Assembly: GCF_001949145.1 (NCBI RefSeq)
Contig: NW_019091556.1
Location: forward strand, 12,287-57,178
Origin: Acanthaster planci
Taxonomy: Eukaryota > Echinodermata > Asteroidea > Valvatida > Acanthasteridae
Reading direction: 5' to 3'
Length of the DNA: 44,892 nt
Positions within the stretch are counted from its first letter, which is position 1. Each line of letters begins with the position of its first letter. The position numbers were made by a program, and so were the translations under genes. Under the pieces are notes generated by a model. It had not been told where the DNA came from. It saw only the letters and a program-made list of their open reading frames with translations, and searched no databases. Positions 20,809 through 33,600 of this stretch are shown piece after piece.

Positions 20809-23414
20809 ATGTCGGGAAAATCAGCGCGCGTACGGAGTAAGTTAACTTAAGGTAACAGCACCGAAACAACAAGTGCAACGGAATGGGTTTGCGGTGTTTT
20901 GTTGTGCGAAAGCGGTGCTTTTGATCTGAGACAATTACATTTAATCAGGATTTCATCGAAACAACGGTTTGGAATGATGAGGACACAGGAGTAGATGATC
21001 GGTGGGTATCCTACAGAATTTCAGCCGAGCAGTACATGTACGTTATTCGTCGTGCTCGTTTGCATGGTGATCTCGACATGAATTATTAGAGGTTTATTCA
21101 TGATGACTTGGAGTTGTTTTTTTAGCTTATTACATGTACCCCACGTTTGTTAACATTGCCAGAAATCAGTTTTGATACAAGTAGAGGAAATATCTGATGT
21201 ACTATGACCTCAATTAGTTACTAATGTTTTTAGTCGGTACATGTATCTCTGATTTTGCATGAACTCGCAATGAACTGCATTTGTGTATGTTGAAGTAGAT
21301 GTCCCATTTTTGTGGTTGACAGAATTCAAGATGTCAGAGTTGAGCGCAAAACACAAAGCGTTGAATGTCCTGAGAGTGCTGTCAGCAGGGAGGGGACATC
21401 GTCTAGCCCAAACATCACCAAGCCCTGACCTAACCGGTTCCCAAGAGGTTTTGGCAGTGAAGTACCGAGAGTTAGCGACAATACTTGCTACACAACATGT
21501 TGAGCATCAAACAGTATCTCGTCTCCCTCTCTTGACCTGGTGTCCAGAAGTGCTGGATGCATTCCACCAAGGAGACAGCGTATCCATGACAGCCAAGTCA
21601 GGCCGATAAGGAGGAGATACAGAAAACCCACAGTTCCTAAGGATGGCCAAACCCCTAAAGTTGTTGAGCTTAACAGCTCAAATACAGAGAGAAAAGATGC
21701 TTCTGAATTACATTTAAACTCAGAGCATCTGTCTACATCATCATCAAATAAGAAAAAAAATGTTTCATTCTGTGATGTTAAGTTAGTGAGAGGCATTGAT
21801 GATGGTTCATCATCCAGCACAGACATGTCAGATACTGAGTTGATACGGAGAATCCTGCAAAGCCCACGTAAAGTATTAGTGAATAAACATCCAATCCATT
21901 CTATGAGAGCAACCTCACATGCAGCGTCTCCAAATAAGCAAACCAGAAAACATAAAAAAAAACTTTGCAAGGTGAAAAACACTCCAAAAGAAACTTCTAA
22001 CCAGAGCAAAAGAAGTAGCAGTCTAGGGTCACCCACCATGACAATGACTCCAAGAGAAAAAAAAGAGTTTCATCCAACCGATAACAAACTGAGCAGCTCT
22101 AACAATCCAGACGTACTGTGTTGGCTGAAGGAGAAGAACAAACTGATCAGGAAGCAGAAACGCATGGAGAGAAAGAAAGAACGACAGGAGAAAGCAGCAG
22201 AGCAGAAAGTGATGGAGGAGAAACAAAAGAGACTTGCTGAGTCTGAGGATAAATTCAACCAGTGGATGAAGCACAAGAAAGATGAATCCCAGAGGAGACA
22301 ACAGATTGAGAAAAAGGTCTGGAAAAATGCTGCAAAGAGGGGAACATCAGAATGGACAGAGGTCAGTGAAGGAAAGACAGACCATTCCCCTGCAAAGCAC
22401 AGAGGAACAAGATTTGAAAGACAAATCAAGAAACGGACAACAAACTCAAGAAAGGAAATCAAAATACACAAATCTGTCTCCAGTCCTAAGGAAAGTGTCG
22501 CTGATAATCAGAGACACTCTGATGAAGAAGCAAGGCACCGAGTTGTACAAAATTTGGAAGCAGAGAGGCTCCAAGCAGAAGAGAAGAGGCAGAAGAAAGA
22601 GGCAGAGAAACGAAGGAGGCGGCTTTTCAGAGAAGCCCAACATGGAAGCACTAATAATTCAGATTCAAAGTCTGGCACTGATGAAAAATCAAATGACAAG
22701 ACATCATCAGCTGCGAAGCCCACACCTGACACGAATAATCAACCATCTGCCTGTACTACTGCTAGCATTCGCAAGACTATGCCCTCTTCGAATCCATTCA
22801 AAGGCTTAACGTATGACGAGTGGCTCAAACAGAAACAAGCTGATCAACGTCGGCAAGCCAAAGAAGCTAAGACACAAGAAGGTGGCGATCCTGAACTTGA
22901 TGACTTCATTCCTCAGCTTGCCCGGCGACGCATTGAACAAATCAAAGCCCGGGCTACCCGTGTTGATTCTGGTCTTCGAAGATCACAGAATTCTTCAGAT
23001 GCTGACAAAACAGACAAGTCGAGGACACCGAATGGGGTGCGACCTTACACATGGACAACAACTTCCTCTACCCCCAGTGATAAACACCACAAAATCTCAA
23101 GACCAAGTCCTCCAAAGAACAGGAAATCTACAAGAACAACTAAGTCATCTACAGCCATGCCAGATGTCATCAGCTTTGAACGACCGGAACCACAAGGCTG
23201 TGAGAGAACAGAAGAGATTACATGCCAAAGTCCCAAACCTGAACAATCAAAAGATGCAAACCTGAACAAAGAGCCAATTCTTAACAAATTCAAGGACCTT
23301 GCAGTCAATGAGAACAATCAAAGTAGAAATGAACAACTGATGAGTAATATGCAGGCTTCAAAAGAAGACACAATTTTTATGACTGAGCCCCAAACATTCA
23401 AGGAAGTGACTTAA
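20809..23414 (+). CDS. Charged coiled-coil protein, about 650-700 aa, frame break near 21.5 kb
   Basis: Proposed exons: 20809-20836 (ATGTCGGGAAAATCAGC..., donor GGA|GTAAGT), then 21323 onward (acceptor GTGGTTGACAG). The exon-1 phase joins in frame to ATG 21331 and the sequence MSELSAKHKALNVLRVL. This frame closes at 21609. The main frame, open from about 21504 to TAA 23414, is shifted, so an 86-base intron (21462-21547, in phase) or an indel must join them. The main part is very rich in K, R, E, Q and S. Coiled-coil stretches are at about residues 195-275 and 330-370 of the 624-codon frame, with tryptophan motifs CWLKEKNKLIRKQ, FNQWMKHKKDE and YDEWLKQKQADQRRQ, then DDFIPQLARRRIEQIKAR. W-L-x-x-K repeats of this kind occur in MAP9, CCDC34 and CCDC181-type microtubule or cilium proteins; that is resemblance only. 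Coding is secure; identity and 5' structure are not. Confidence 0.8.
21058..21071 (-). promoter_or_regulatory. X-box-like (RFX) motif, one mismatch
   Basis: Read on the minus strand the site is ATCACCATGCAAAC. Against the RFX X-box consensus RYYNYYWWRRNRAC it has a single mismatch. It lies in the proposed first intron of the coiled-coil gene and about 1.2 kb from the start of the divergent gene. X-boxes commonly mark ciliary genes. A 14-mer with one mismatch can occur by chance, so this is suggestive only. Confidence 0.25.
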
Positions 23415-23941
23415 CAGAAAACTTTTAAATCTGCTTGTACAGATCTCAGAATTATTTTAACCATTTACTAAAATTATCAATGTTTGTAGCTGTGATCACA
23501 CATCAGTTAAAGGCAGAATTTTCCTCAAAAAGACTTATTAAAGTGATGTAAAGCTGGACAAAGACTGTCCACTTTTGTAAAAAAAGGCTTTTTTCATGTC
23601 TGTGAAATCTAAACTCTAAAAGTACCAAAGAAGCATGAAGTGCAAATGAATGTAGACTTCTGTGAATTGTAAGAAGTATAGTGAAAAAATCACTTAATTT
23701 TATGGAAGTGAGCTACATGTACATAAAATATTGCAAAATGCTGATCTTTCAGATGTGAGCTTTTTTTTTAGCAGAAACATATTCCATTTCCTTGGTAAAA
23801 AGCTACCCCTGCAGCACAAGTTTTGGTAAATGTGTGTTAAGCGCAATCTTGAACCTTGCATAAATTTATTGTACTGGATTCTGAGTTGGTTTTCCTTTGA
23901 ATAACATTTATTCATAGGATAATCGACTCAGAAGGGAATAC

Positions 23942-23947
23942 AATAAA
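23942..23947 (+). terminator. Candidate poly(A) signal of the coiled-coil gene
   Basis: AATAAA lies 528 bases after the TAA at 23412-23414. The intervening sequence is AT-rich and shows no coding signal, consistent with a 3' UTR. Confidence 0.4.
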
Positions 23948-26900
23948 TATACACAAGTTTAAGCTTAACATACTCAGGTAGATAAATTTGCATTATAATC
24001 ACAAGTAGTTTGTGGTTCAACAGACAATACAGAGGAACCTCCAAGTTCAAGTAAATTGGCAAGTGATACTCTTTGCATTTCAAAATATGTTCACCTTTAA
24101 AGGATTAGACCCACTAGGACTGGACTTTTATTCAAGACTGTGACAATGCTTTCCATAGAAATCAAAGCTGTTACAAAAACCCACAGTGGTTTGTAATGCG
24201 ACTCAAACACAATGAATTTTATTTCCACAATTTTGACTTGAGAGTCTATATTCTGAGTGTACTTAGACAAAAAAGGAATGAGAAATGTACCTTTTAAGTC
24301 TACACATAGCACAAATATTCTCACGTGACTATTTAAAGAGACATTTAAACTACAATCTACCTCTATACAACTACAATAATACTTCAAGTGCATCGCTGGG
24401 TTTTAAATATTTGGAGAATTTTTCTTTCAGAAGAGCCTCAGATACACAATTGGATTCTAGTGCATTGTTTCTCTGTCCTCTGTACGTTCAATAGGCATGA
24501 TAGGGTATCTAGTTTGTAGTCTTGTGACACAGTCTTCAAGAATCCAAGTTTTTTTTCCTAGGCACCAAAGGCGAGGCACTGTACCTTATCAGAGCCAATT
24601 ACCAAGCAACGACTTCAGCTGTGGCTCCACAGAAATCTGCCACAGACTTTCTTTAACACCTGACACTTCTGCAGCAGCAAATGGACACCCAAGATCAGAC
24701 TGTACCAGAAGGATGAATCAAAGTCATGATTTGATAAATTGCAATCGGTTTCCCCAACATGCAACATGTACAGGGAAATGTGTAAAAACACACTTCGTTA
24801 ATTTGACATCACTGAACACAACATCAATGTACTTTTGCAGCAACATAGAAACACATCCTTGTACATGTATCTATGGTCGACTATAAGCTGACCTATCAGG
24901 GGTAACATGAAATGTAATACATACTGATCAGGACTTAAAAGTACTATATAAAAGCAGGCATTACTTTTACACATGTCACTACCCAACCGTGTATTAGTTG
25001 CAGACTACAGTTTGGTTTTGGCTTACTGCTCGCTTATAGTCGATAAATAAAACCAGACATAATCTACACAAACATCAATGTGAAATTCTGAACATTTTTC
25101 TGTGCAAAGTTCCAAATTGAAAGTCACACTGACTTACGTAGAAAGCATTATTCCAGCAGATGTACAAAACATACTTGATACAGTTTTCCATAAATGCTGA
25201 TTAAGTATTGAGACAGCTAAATTCAACTTGTGACTTCTAAAAACCGAAAAGAAAAGGAAGCAAACATTGGAAGCATGCTTCATTACATTTAGGAATGATT
25301 GGGGATGAAACCTACATTAGACAGTATTAACTGCTCCAATATTGCAAGTTTTGTCTACACTTTGAAAATCTACACTTAGTGATATGTCATTTTACTGTCT
25401 TACTTTTTGAGTTTAATACAAATTAGTTTCACACTGATTCAAAATTTTGCTATCTAACTGTACATCAGGAAGTTGGGATTCAGAAATTAAAGGCAACATT
25501 TTGAGAATAAATATGAGATTTTTAACCCAAACTTTATTTTTCCATCCCCTCACACCACCTTATTTGGTCTATACAACAGTGCTGCCAAGAGTTGGCAACA
25601 CATTGGCCAATCACGTTGGCAAAATCTGTCCACCCAATGTGCATTTGGAAAGGGTCAACAAATTTCGCATGCGGTGACTGGCCAACGCATGGCAAACTCT
25701 TGGAGGCACACTATTGGGAACCTCTATTCTACCAATGCCCCACAGCCAGGTGTACTTTGATGGATCCAGGAGGATTACCAGGCAATGTGAACTGAGGGAA
25801 AGTTTGAAGGATGACCACAGTTGACCATAGTTGGACCACAATTGCCCAAATGGTGGACAGTTCCATCTAATCCGCTCCAAGCGGAACAAAAAAGGGCATG
25901 TTTTTGTTGGTACTCAGCGCACTGGCGCACCATGAGGCACACAAGTATAGGCACATTTGACGCGGAGCACGCTGAGTACACGTAACTAATGTATTCCGGC
26001 ATGTATGGTCTTTGCGTACACACAGAACGCATGTAAAACCTGCTTGTAACCACCTGTCTTTCTTTCGCCACTTGACGGTGCACTTCAGCTCGGGGCTGAT
26101 AGCCCATTAGGAACAAGACCTTGGGGCATGGTTGCACTATTGGTTTTTCAACAGCCATTGCATGTAAACACGGGGGAACCATTCACAATAAAATAATCAC
26201 ATGAGGTACTACAGACCATGAACACCAAGAGAGTTACAATCAATGGCAACAGGTGAATGATGGTAAGACTTCACAAGACAGTTTGACAAGGGTGATTTGA
26301 GTGTGACTGGACTGAGCATGAATGCATAAGTAAAAAGGATTTACCCTCTGGTCCAAGTATAGTTAACAGCAAAACACCCAAACTTTCTCTGAGTTGGGAG
26401 AGGCATTCCATGTCATACCATCTTTGACCATCAAAACAAACACTTTCCCCAAACATCACGCAGATAGAAAAAAAAAATTGCTTGACAAGGGAACCGGGCA
26501 GATTGTATAGATAGGAAGAAATCATATTTGTTTAATAGCCAATTACCTTATCAAGCATTTAGTAATACTAGCCACAAGCATAAGCATATCCAACAGCAAG
26601 TGTTTCTAATTAGCAACTTGGAATGCCAGAAACAAAAAGAAAACCTGGCAGGTTAAATATTACAAACTGTTTTCGACACACGACAATAGCACCAGACAAT
26701 ATCAATGTTCACTCCAGTTCTTGCACTTTCCTGTTTAGGGAACTAATCTAAACTCTACATCGAGATTATTTCTTATCTTCATGGGGTAAATTTCAATATT
26801 TGGCACAGCCAGATTTAACTCTTCTTACAAAATGGAAGTGAAGAAACAGCCCACGAAATGGCATTAATGAGGGAGAACTTCATATTCTTCAGTGTCCATA

Positions 26901-27610
26901 AGCAATCCTCATGACTGTAATAAAATGGCAGGCCTTTAACTGTAGACCGGCAGACCGTTTTCTGGAGCAACAAGCAGATTTGCTGTAGCCATGTTTCAAA
27001 AATACTACCCATCACACAAAATAGAGAACAAGGCATTCTGGGACTGAAATGAGACAAAAATGCTGGTTGTCTTGGTGCAGACAGCATCACTCGACACTGC
27101 TAAATCCCTTGAATTAGCTACTGTCAGTCCCTGAATGAAACATACCATTCCTAAATTTTGAAGCTGTTAGGGAGGCAATAACAGATGTTAATACAACTCA
27201 TTTTTCGAAATAACAGTGAAGTTGCTGAAGAAATTCCTACTGGCCACAAAACTTTCCACAAAGATACTGCGGGCATGCAAGTTGGATAAGTGATCCCAGA
27301 ACCTTACATTTTGGCTTTAACATGTTTTAAAATATCATATTAGTTATAGTGGATAAATTCACCTGTTAACAATTCTATTAACGATCAAAATCACATGGTT
27401 GGGAATGCGTTCCAGGGAACCTCCTCCTAAAGCTAGTTATTTCATCTCTTTGTCTCCTGCTAAGGTCAACCCCCCCAAAAAAATTATCAATTATCAGCCG
27501 AGTACCTTGGACTGTTGAGCGAATTCTCACACTAGAGCAACTCTAAGCCACCCTTACAATCAGGGTAACAGACTACACCCTGCACAAATCCAAATGACAG
27601 CCTACAATAC
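23948..27610. other. Intergenic stretch between convergent genes
   Basis: This 3.7-kb stretch lies between the 3' end of the plus-strand coiled-coil gene and the stop codon of minus-strand eIF4G2. I see no exon with homology and no paired splice sites around an open frame. The right part may be eIF4G2 3' UTR if the AATAAA at its stop codon is not used. It contains an inverted repeat at 25582-25709 and a 10-bp inverted pair (GTACTCAGCG / CGCTGAGTAC) spanning about 25909-25980. Frames of 75-135 codons here look like chance. Confidence 0.5.
25582..25709. repeat. Intergenic inverted repeat
   Basis: The left arm, CTGCCAAGAGTTGGCAACAC followed by ATTGGCCAATCAC, pairs with a right arm whose reverse complement starts TGCCTCCAAGAGTTTGCCAT followed by GCGTTGGCCAGTCAC. 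Arms of about 35 bp flank a loop of about 55 bp. No target duplication was recognised. Confidence 0.65.
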
Positions 27611-27616
27611 TTTATT
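27611..27616 (-). terminator. AATAAA overlapping the eIF4G2 stop codon
   Basis: The last codon and stop read CAA TAA followed by AG. The string AATAAA therefore covers the last two bases of the final codon, the stop codon and one base after it. If used as a poly(A) signal the 3' UTR would be only about 10-30 bases. Vertebrate eIF4G2 has a longer 3' UTR, so a downstream site may be the main one. Confidence 0.35.
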
Positions 27617-30600
27617 GGTCTGGGTCCTCGTCTTCAGAGTCCTCTTCCTCTTCAGCGGTTGCCAGCCAGGTCAGCCACTGGTTAACCTATGGCAAGGTAA
27701 CAGGGAACCAGTGATAAATATTTATGTGACCCCTACTGAGACCAATCATTGTCTCTCATTTCATCATCACCTATAAAACCACAGAGCACAACCCTTCCTG
27801 CTCAAGCATACAAACTTTCAGACTTTGACCTCTATGACCTACAACCTTTACGAAAGCCTCACCTGGAATAGTGCCTTGCCCTTTCCTGGATGTTCATCCG
27901 AGATGTCTTCCTTCCATTTCAAGAAAGCTTCTTCTTCAATGACCTCCATGTTGTAGAAGTTGACGAAGAAACGCAGCAACATGCCTATAAGGACAACACA
28001 ACTGCTATCACCAACGATTCAGGACAATGTCAAGCATTCATTAGAACTTACAAATGACAGTAGACTAACAGTCCACTCTCAATATAAAGAACAGTGTTAA
28101 ACAGAATAATTTAATGAGCAAATTCTGTGAATTCCAATTTCTTTATTTCTTTTTTCATTCTCTGCATTGACAGTCCTTTTGTAAAGTCCTGGTTATAATC
28201 AACATATTTGTCTAGTCCCTGTAACTTTGCAATAATAAGAGTTGTCTGTATATGAAATGCCTATCTGAAAAAACATCAATATCGTAGGATTTGCAGGTGT
28301 AAAACTTTCGTTAACTTGGTGACACATGGAAAGGGAAAATAGAGAACATCCTGAATTATGACTGGTTCCTTGTCCGTTACTGTAAGCAAACTGATCCCTT
28401 TTCTGCTGGTGGTAATTCCTAGCTCACCTTTGGGGAACCCGCTATTATTACAATGCACCTGCAATGCATACAATGCACTGAGCTGCAAGGCAACGCTCTC
28501 GTGGACGAACTTCTGTAGGACAGCTTTGAATTTTTCCAGCAGGGCTCGTTCCTTGTCTTGCAGGGGCTTGTCTGGGGCAACGCTGGAATCAATACCTTCA
28601 GCCAGAGTGGTCTGGGAAGTTACAAACTTGATGATGCTGTGTACAGCAGTCAAGAGAAAAAAATTGAGGAAAGAAGTGAAGAACAAGTATTGTGTAATGA
28701 CCAGAAGCCGTAGAGTACATTCAACAGTCCTCAATCCTTCACCTGTTGGAGGATTGAGGACTGTTAGGGTTAAGCAAGAATTTGACCGTTTACTCTAAGA
28801 CAAAATTTCCTTGAAATCAACTAAGCCGAATAACATCAACTAACTTAAATGTGGATCGTACAGAGCTGAAAACTCTTGTTCGGGAAACAAATGGGCCTTT
28901 GATTTATTTACAGCATTGATAAAGCCTTTGTCTATAAAACCACTGGCTGGTACGTTTTTTCTCAATCCCTAGTTAGATGATCACATATCCCCCTAAATTT
29001 CTTACCTTGTTGCCAGAGCGTTGATGAAACCCTTGTCCGCATGTATTTTGGTCGGTATGTTATCTCGGATCCATTTGTAAAGTGCGGAAGGGTTGGGCTC
29101 TGTCGTTATCTGCTTCCAGATGTCTGCCTGAACCCTCAGCAGTGGGAACAAGAAACTCAGGCCCTGTCAGAACACAAGATCCAACATCTTATTCGATAAA
29201 AAGGCATGCAGTTTTCATTCAGCAAGGTGTGTGAATAGCGCCTTCTATTAAATACGCACTAAGCACATAGCTGAGTAAGCTATGCATTCCTCATGGTTCC
29301 CAAGTTGTACACATGCATAGACCCTCGTTACAGGTGCAACAATCCTAACTCGCATTTGTTTTGTAAACGAGATACGAACTTCTTGCACTGACGTCACGAA
29401 TTATGAACCAGGGCAACGGCTCAGTGATCTGAGCTGAGAGTAAATAGTGCCCTCTGTCAGCTTGCACTGGGGGATTAGCAGTCATGGGTTTGATGGACAC
29501 CAACCTTATCATCAAGAATATCCATCATGCGCTCCTTCCTCTGGTCAATCTCAGGTAACATCAGCATCATGTTCACCTTGCTTGCACCTGGGAAAGAGGA
29601 CGACAATGAGAATAGCTTGAAAATAAACAAGTTGAGGGCAGAAGAAGTCTGGTCATGTCTGACTGGGTTTAAAATGAAACAGTAAAAACAAACAAGAACT
29701 CACTGAAGAGATTGACAAGCCATTCCTTGTCCTTCATCTTGTGAAGTTTCTGAAGACACAGAAGAAAGAGAGGATAGTAGGCACCAGACTCCAAGGGTTT
29801 GGCGATGTCAGCGAGATGAGCCACGTCATCAACGATAGCACGAGCAGCCAAACTGGCCATGTGAGACTTGATGAGGGCTACCTCTGCTTCTAGGTCAGTG
29901 GAACGCTCCAAGAGGGATGTGAACCCCTGGCAAGATAGTGGAAATTAGGGGAGTAAATATTGGCACTCTAAACTCAATGATGGTACACACTGCACAGCCA
30001 GCCACAGGGGAAATAAAGACGTGTCTAAATGAGCTTCCAGGGCTATGGCTCTGTCTACTGTCTCTGTGCATATATCCAGTAGAGTGAAGACTTAGGCCTA
30101 GCTCTAAAAACAACCTTGGATGCATCCTAAGAGGAGTCACTCTAGAAATAGTTGACCTCTGACCTCAATAACAATGTTGTGTAACTAGCCATCTGAGACT
30201 TTTTCAGTATGAGCTCAGAACTCCTGACAAAACAGACTCGTGGAGTTTATTTGGAAATGCTGGATCCATGCTATTAACCACTTCACGCTGGATGACGTGT
30301 AAACTCACATATTTTTCCTTATTTGTTCCATGGAGGATGTGTACACTCGTTTAAGAATTCTTGTTTTGTTTTCCACGGTTGATGTATTAGCGTGTCGTGC
30401 TTGGTTGGGTCAAAGTGCAACTGCAAGGTTGAAGAATTTACTGACAAAACTTCATCTCCAGCAGCTTCTTCCCGTTAGAAAATCTGATGTTAACTGACTA
30501 TGGAGCGACAAGCATTTTTTCTTACATCTATGAACTGTGCTGATGTGACGGCATCATTCTGTTTGAGTGCTGTGATGAATTTACTGACGCTTTCCCTTTC

Positions 30601-33600
30601 CGTGTCCCCCTTAGTGAGCGCCTCCGTCATGATGCTACACAGCAAGGCAGCGACATACTCTCCAGCTACACGCAAATCCTTCCAACCGTCAACTGCTGCT
30701 GTCAGGTCATCGGAAGTCAAGTAAGACTTCATCAAGGTCTCCTGTCATCAAAAAGAAGGAAATGGGGAGATAAGGTCAGTCAGAAAAGCTTGACTAGAGA
30801 AATGAAGTTGACTGGGATTTAAATCTGACCCCTTTCATGTTTTCTACAGGCACCCTGCTGAATCAAACAGAAAACAACAACAGAAAGTATGAAGCCTGCT
30901 GAGCCAGAATCCAACCGCTAGAAGAAAAATCCATTCCTTCACTACCCAGATCAAAAAAATCCAACAGAAAGAGCCTGGTGTTAGATACCACTGGGTTCAG
31001 CAAGGTTGGAGTTACGGGAACAGCTGAGCAAAACTGAGATCAATAAAGTGATCAAATTTGTAGAATTCTGACAAGATGTAGTACTTGAGAATGAATCGGT
31101 GGTAAGACAAATGATGGACGGCTAATACAAGCAACTCTACATCCACTTATGCCTAGAAAAAAATCTTGAAGTAAATGAATTAGAATTCCCAGCAACCCAC
31201 TACTGACTTAACCACTTCCTGTCAGGAAGCCCGATTTCGGTCACCGTGTGTTTATACGCAGAGCTGGGGTGCCCGATTTTGGATTGATGAGAGACACACA
31301 GCGCGGCTGCTTGCTACTCCAGCTGCGTATGAAAAGACGCTACTGGCATTCACCGGAACAAAGGAAATTATGCAACACCACACAATTCTGGGCTCTCTTT
31401 TACAGGGCTGCAGGCCTGGGTTGAATACTCAGGCGTGAATGAAGGTTGCCTGACAGATTAGAGTAGCCACCAGACAGTTGTTCATGTGGGTGTAAACGTT
31501 CAGTAAATGAAAATATGAATTTTTGAAGAATATTTTGAAAAAGGAAAATCCTGAAAAGGTCCCGCCATCACATCCCGCTCAAGAGAAATCCACCCGGCAG
31601 GAAGTGGTTAAGCAAATCTTTTCTTAACATTTTCTTAATTTTCTGTACCAAATCATGTGGCTGAATGTAAAATTTCTAGAACCTACCATAGACTTGAGCA
31701 AGTCCTCCTTGCTGGGTGTTTGTTTCTTTGCTTGCTTGCCACGTTCTGAACTGGTACTCTGCTTGACGCTCAATGGAGGGAAACCAGACTGCAGGTTACC
31801 AACCGGAGGTTGTTGAGATGATGGAGTTGGGTTGTTGGGTTTGGAAGGGACAAGGCTAGGAGGCTGAGATGATGTCTTTTTGGTACTAGGAGGTAACATG
31901 CTAGGACCCTGGGGCTTGAGAGAAATGTTGCTGGAGTTGGGACGAAGGTTGAGCTGGGTGAAGAACAAGGAGAAAAACCACAAGATAATTTGAAGTCACA
32001 GAATATCCAAAGGAAAAACCACAGGAAAGGTTCATTTATCAACATTATCTGGCAGGATTAATTCTGCATTATAATCACAATTGACCATTACTCCCTGAGG
32101 CTTTATGTAAAGATGCAACCTCAGTCCTGCAAAATCCTACAGGCTTGCCTGACAAGACATATAAGGCAACTACCGACTTGCCTGACAGACAAAATGAGGA
32201 AAATTAATCCCAAGATCTTAAAGGTCTCTGATAAGAAGATAATGACAGATCTGATCATATGTTAAAGGCGATAACTGCACCTGCATCTGAAGTATTTACT
32301 AACGAGAAATCCTGACAGAGGACTACGACTTCTGTCAATCTCACCTGGTCGGAGGTCATCTTGCTCATACGTGGTGGTTTGTTGTCTCGTTGCCCTGACA
32401 GGTTTGACCTTTGACCCATGTATCCACCCCCTCCTCCGTCCTTACCCATTCCCATACCCTGTTGATTCATATGCTGCTGTAGGCGTGGTGGCGGATTGTT
32501 GTAGTTACCCTGGTAGTTGCCTGGGTCAAATGATAAAGGTCAAAGGTCAGAGGTTAAAATGGCTGATAATGGTTTATCAACCATAGGGATTTTGTTTTTT
32601 CCATTTCAAGAGAGGCTTTACAATAATGTTAGGATTCCTCATCAGGAAACAGGAGTTTTTAACAAACTTTTGCCTGTGTTTATGACAGGAACTTTATTTC
32701 AAAGAGGGATTTGCCACCTTGGTTTTGTCTATCCATGTTGCGTTGTGGGTTCCTCATCTGCTGCTGTTGTTGTTGCATCATGAAATGAGCATAAGAATCC
32801 ATCTCAATGGTGCCTGGACCAGTGCCAACCTTACCAGCTAGAAAACAAATAAAAATGGCAGAAAATCAGATGTGAAATTCCTCAATGCATGTATAGGACA
32901 CTACACTAGGAGCCATTTCCAACATGGTTCGCCCTCAGTGTTTGTTACCAAACAGCCCCATATTTAGCTTGCACATCCGTGTCAATAATTAGATGAAGTT
33001 TTCTCATCTACCACTCCAGACATTGAAGGAGTGAGACTGATGTGAATCGACAAACGGACAGAGTTTTTGAATGTGGAGATGCAAGATTTGGTTATGGAAG
33101 CATGGTCAAGGTATGATAAATTACAACCGTATGATCACCAATTTAACAGAATCCCACAAGGTGGCCTTTTATTAGTAAGGCATTAAAGACGTTACATCAA
33201 ATAGCACGATCCAGGAACTGAGTGTACTAAAGTGCAACCTCGTTCTCATGGGTACGATCTTGCCGTGCCATGTTGGTTCCCGGCACCAAGCCCTGAAGGC
33301 ACACGAACACAGCCCATAGAGTCAAGGTTGGCTGAAGTGAGTGCATTAGGAAACAAACCACCCCGACTAGAGTGCATCTTTAACCCTACCACTCCTCAGT
33401 CCTCCAACAGGTGAAGGATTGAGGAGGGTCAGGGTTAATGTTGATTTTATCTCTCTAACGATGGTTAGGACTGTATATCAGAAGGTGCAGGTGAATTCAG
33501 GAGTCATCACTGCAGCGACTCGAGGCATTAAGGGATACTCTATTACCTCAGAAGCATTTAGAGAGATAGAACGAGATGAAGACACTTACACATTGTATCT

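Noticed and set aside
21488-22039. 183-codon minus-strand frame and similar F/L-rich frames at 22029-22732
   Set aside because: They are antisense shadows of the K/R/E-rich coiled-coil coding region.
27690-27862. A C/D box snoRNA in an eIF4G2 intron (vertebrate EIF4G2 hosts SNORD97)
   Set aside because: A GTGATGA C-box-like string exists on the minus strand, but no properly spaced CTGA D box or terminal stem follows.
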